Origin: Campylobacterales bacterium
GTDB taxonomy: Bacteria; Campylobacterota; Campylobacteria; Campylobacterales; Arcobacteraceae
DNA length: 6,313 nucleotides
Direction of reading: 5' to 3'
Assembly: GCA_016784825.1 (NCBI GenBank)
Contig: JADHTT010000054.1
Coordinates: 1-6,313, forward strand
In this document: piece by piece, positions 3,831 to 6,313 of the stretch
Layout of the letters: each line of letters opens with the position of its first letter
How positions within the stretch are numbered: the stretch's first letter is position 1
Program-made: the position numbers and the translations under genes
The notes under the pieces: generated by a model
Seen by the model: the letters and a program-made list of their open reading frames with translations, nothing else
Databases searched by the model: none
Told to the model about the DNA's origin: nothing

Positions 3831-6313
3831 TTGAAACAACAATATAAATCATATCAACAAACATGTGATTTTCTTGAAAATTGTGTAAACAAATACCCAG
3901 ATCTTATCAAAATAGAATCTATTGGTAAGACATGGGAAAATAGAGATATAATGCTTGCTACTATATCTCTAGATGTACAACACGCAGATCTTAAACCAGC
4001 TATGCTATATACAGGAACAGTTCACGCTAGAGAGTGGATTGGAAATGAATTAGGTGTTGCATTTATAGATTATATTCTTGAAAACCATTTATCAAATCCA
4101 TCTATACAACAAACATTAACAAATAATACTCTTTATATAGTACCGTGTCTTAATCCTGATGGTTTTGAATATAGTCGTACACACTTCTCATTTTGGAGAA
4201 AAAATAGACGAGACAATGGTGATGGAACATTTGGAGTTGATTTAAATAGAAACTTCTCTATTGGATATCAAAAGTCAAAAGACACATCTTCAAATGTACA
4301 TAGTGGTCCACACCCTTTTAGTGAGCCAGAAACAACTGCTATGAAAAACTTTGTAGATAATCATGAAAATATAACTATTGCACTTGACTACCATTCACAA
4401 GGAAATGTTTTCTTCCCTGCTCATAAATTTAATCATGAATCAGAATATAATGGTACAGCTTTAAATACTATTTGTGCAAATATGAATCATGAAATACATA
4501 AAGTAACTGGTAGAAAATATGGTATACATAGAGGTAAGCCACCTACTAAACTTATTTCAGGTAGTGGAAGAGAGTATTACTATAGTAAAGGTATTATCGC
4601 AATAGTAGTTGAAGTTGGTACTAGAAATATTCCAGATTTTATGCAAAATATGCAAGAATCAATTGATGAAAATATCCCTGCATTATTAAGAACATTAAGC
4701 GAAGCTCAAAATCATTCAAAAAAAGCTCCACACACTATAGACAAATTTTGTATAGATAGATGTACACAAAATGAAATTAGTTTATCATGGGATTATCCAG
4801 ATACAAAAGAGATTTATTTTGAAATATATCGAAATATTGAAAATAAAAGATCATGTACTGAAAAAAACTTAGTATGCCAAACTTACAATAGAAGTTTTAC
4901 AGATGTACAACTAAAAAGTAATACTCCATACTATTACTATATAAGAGCTGTAAATAATGCTACTAAAATCAAGTCACCATTCGCTCCTAAAACTAAAGCT
5001 AAAACTGCTCTTGATTTCAATGAATTTAGTAAGACACTTTTTGCAAAACCAAATGACGTTGGGTATGTTGCACAAAAAATGAAAGAGACAAATTTAAAAC
5101 ATTTTGGTATAAATTCTTTATTTATTGGGGTAAATAAAAGCAAAGGGAAAAGCTATGGTGTTATGAAATATGACCTAAGTGGTATTCCACAAAATGCAAT
5201 TATTAAAGATATATCAATTTCACTATATCCATTAAATAGGGTAAATGCAAAAATTGAAAAATATGGTGAATGGAAAATCTCTTTTGTAGATCAAGATAGT
5301 ATATCTGAACTTACAGATTTTGATCAAATTGATAATGCAATCCATATTGAAACCTTAGGAGCTTCAATTCCATCTGAAAAACTAACTCAAGGGATTTGGA
5401 GTCATTGGATTTTAAATGAATCAGAAAAGAAAATTTTTCAAGAACAACTACAACATCAAAGTGTAGTATTCAAAATTCATGGACCAACAACATTACCAGA
5501 TGGTCGAGATTCACAAATGATGATGTTTGATCTTGGATATGGTAAGTTTGGTGGGGGACTACACTATAGACCAAATATTGACATTACATATACAATGCCA
5601 CCAAAGACAAAAGAGATAGTAGCAACTACTACTGCCTCAATATCTAATGAAAATGTAAATTATGATGAACTTATTTGTGGATTCGATCAAGATAATAATA
5701 AGATCTATGGTCTTATGGAGTTTGATCTATCATCTTTACCAGAGCATGATAAAACAGTAATTACAGATTGTTATATCCAAATTAAGAACAAAAGTACATC
5801 TAAAACAAAGCAAGATATTAGATACAATGTAGAATTTGCAGATATAGAAGAGATATCTTATGAATCTATTCAGCATAGAGATAGGATTGAATTTATTGGA
5901 TATGAGGTAAGTCATACCGATATCTCATCTAGAAAAACACATAAATTTATATTTGATAAGTATTCTACAATTGCGCTAGAAGACCTGCATAATAAAAATA
6001 TAAACCCTAGATTTATAATCAAACCAACATCTTCAAACATTAAAAATCATTTAGTAAAATGGCATAATGATACTGCTGTAAAATTAATTGTCAACTATAT
6101 AGACAAAAGAAACCATCCAGTTAATACTATTACAAGGCTAGAAGTTTCGGAACAAAAATGTAAGGTAAAACTAACTTGGGATAATCCAAAAGATAAAGAC
6201 TTTAAAGGTGTTTATGTAGTAAGAAATAGATTCCACATACCAACAAATCCACTTGATGGAGATAAGATATATGCAGGAACTGATAACTATACATTAGATG
6301 ATTTTGGTAATCC
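3831..6313 (+). CDS. Multidomain M14 zinc carboxypeptidase (3' truncated by window)
   Basis: The frame is open for 827 codons with no stop before the window edge. Residues 1-295 are an M14 catalytic domain, a zinc enzyme that removes C-terminal amino acids. The zinc ligands are H65 and E68 (TVHAREW) and H188 (DYHSQG). Substrate-binding N139-R140 sit in VDLNRNF, PCLNPDGFEYSR (residues 105-116) precedes them, and the catalytic Glu is E261 (VVEVGTR), with a SGSGREYYY loop just before it. All expected catalytic residues are present. An FN3-like domain follows at about 300-392 (W320 and a YYYYIRAV strand at 367-374). Next come two DNRLRE/CBM96-like beta modules at about 395-590 and 592-762, then the start of another FN3-like domain (W783) cut by the window. 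No signal peptide or propeptide precedes the catalytic domain, which is odd because FN3 and CBM-type modules are usually extracellular. The gene starts at TTG eight bases after the ATP-grasp/HhH gene, so it probably belongs to the same operon. The enzyme class is secure; the accessory-domain names are moderate. Confidence 0.9.
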   Translation, partial: MKQQYKSYQQTCDFLENCVNKYPDLIKIESIGKTWENRDIMLATISLDVQHADLKPAMLYTGTVHAREWIGNELGVAFIDYILENHLSNPSIQQTLTNNTLYIVPCLNPDGFEYSRTHFSFWRKNRRDNGDGTFGVDLNRNFSIGYQKSKDTSSNVHSGPHPFSEPETTAMKNFVDNHENITIALDYHSQGNVFFPAHKFNHESEYNGTALNTICANMNHEIHKVTGRKYGIHRGKPPTKLISGSGREYYYSKGIIAIVVEVGTRNIPDFMQNMQESIDENIPALLRTLSEAQNHSKKAPHTIDKFCIDRCTQNEISLSWDYPDTKEIYFEIYRNIENKRSCTEKNLVCQTYNRSFTDVQLKSNTPYYYYIRAVNNATKIKSPFAPKTKAKTALDFNEFSKTLFAKPNDVGYVAQKMKETNLKHFGINSLFIGVNKSKGKSYGVMKYDLSGIPQNAIIKDISISLYPLNRVNAKIEKYGEWKISFVDQDSISELTDFDQIDNAIHIETLGASIPSEKLTQGIWSHWILNESEKKIFQEQLQHQSVVFKIHGPTTLPDGRDSQMMMFDLGYGKFGGGLHYRPNIDITYTMPPKTKEIVATTTASISNENVNYDELICGFDQDNNKIYGLMEFDLSSLPEHDKTVITDCYIQIKNKSTSKTKQDIRYNVEFADIEEISYESIQHRDRIEFIGYEVSHTDISSRKTHKFIFDKYSTIALEDLHNKNINPRFIIKPTSSNIKNHLVKWHNDTAVKLIVNYIDKRNHPVNTITRLEVSEQKCKVKLTWDNPKDKDFKGVYVVRNRFHIPTNPLDGDKIYAGTDNYTLDDFGN
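5013..5600 (+). repeat. First DNRLRE/CBM96-like module of the M14 protein
   Basis: This segment encodes residues ~395-590. The core motif V444-M-K-Y-D-L-S-G-I-P453, followed by an II-D-ISISLYP strand, matches the 'F-D-L-s-x-I-P ... A-x-L-x-L' pattern of DNRLRE/CBM96 beta-sandwich domains. It closes with R580-P-N-I-D-I-T-Y587, like the terminal 'rP-L-v-v-Y' strand of that family. A related copy lies immediately downstream. It is probably a substrate- or surface-binding or stalk module. The family assignment is from pattern memory. Confidence 0.5.
5604..6116 (+). repeat. Second, diverged DNRLRE/CBM96-like module of the M14 protein
   Basis: This segment encodes residues ~592-762. Its core L628-M-E-F-D-L-S-S-L-P637 aligns with the first module's core 184 residues upstream, and the following strand TDCYIQIKN and closing strand AVKLIVNYI occupy equivalent places. 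Similarity outside these landmarks is low, so the duplication is old or the units were acquired separately. Confidence 0.45.

Noticed and set aside
4937..5143. 68-codon open frame on the minus strand
   Set aside because: It is antisense to the FN3/DNRLRE part of the M14 gene, and its hydrophobic look is a composition effect of the AT-rich complement; a shadow frame.
1..6313. Phage, transposon, CRISPR or toxin-antitoxin system
   Set aside because: No integrase, transposase, terminal repeats, spaced direct repeats or small toxin/antitoxin gene pair are visible, and composition looks uniform across the window.

Overview
The window is AT-rich, with strong A/T-ending and AGA-arginine codon preference, and every supported gene is on the + strand. 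Its intergenic gaps are short (60, 18 and 8 bases, plus one 1-base overlap). The composition, compact packing and bacterial-type ArgG tail suggest a Campylobacterota-like bacterium (Arcobacter/Sulfurimonas type). This is inference from style only, because no rRNA or other marker gene is present.

Layout: (1) bases 1-280 hold the 3' end of argG (argininosuccinate synthase). (2) After a 60-base gap, a GTG-started M20-family metallopeptidase of glutamate-carboxypeptidase (CPG2) type fills 341-1438. (3) Its stop overlaps the start of a RimK-like ATP-grasp ligase (1438-2382). (4) Eighteen bases on is a second, divergent ATP-grasp protein (2401-3822) that carries an extra aromatic-rich region and a C-terminal tandem helix-hairpin-helix domain. 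(5) Eight bases after that, a TTG-started reading frame runs open to the window edge (3831-6313, 827 codons, unfinished). It is an M14 zinc carboxypeptidase followed by a fibronectin-III-like domain, two related DNRLRE/CBM96-like beta modules and the beginning of a second FN3-like domain.

Taken together, genes 2-5 look like one operon: two ATP-dependent carboxylate-amine ligases flanked by two metallo-carboxypeptidases. ATP-grasp enzymes of the RimK type make amide/peptide bonds, and M20/CPG2 and M14 enzymes remove C-terminal amino acids. The simplest reading is a system that builds a small peptide or adds amino acids to an acceptor, with the peptidases trimming, recycling or degrading it. 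I do not recognise this combination as a named pathway. Neither the substrate nor an acceptor/carrier protein is visible in the window.

I see no tRNA, rRNA, CRISPR, insertion sequence or convincing terminator. There is no gene-free stretch longer than 60 bases.
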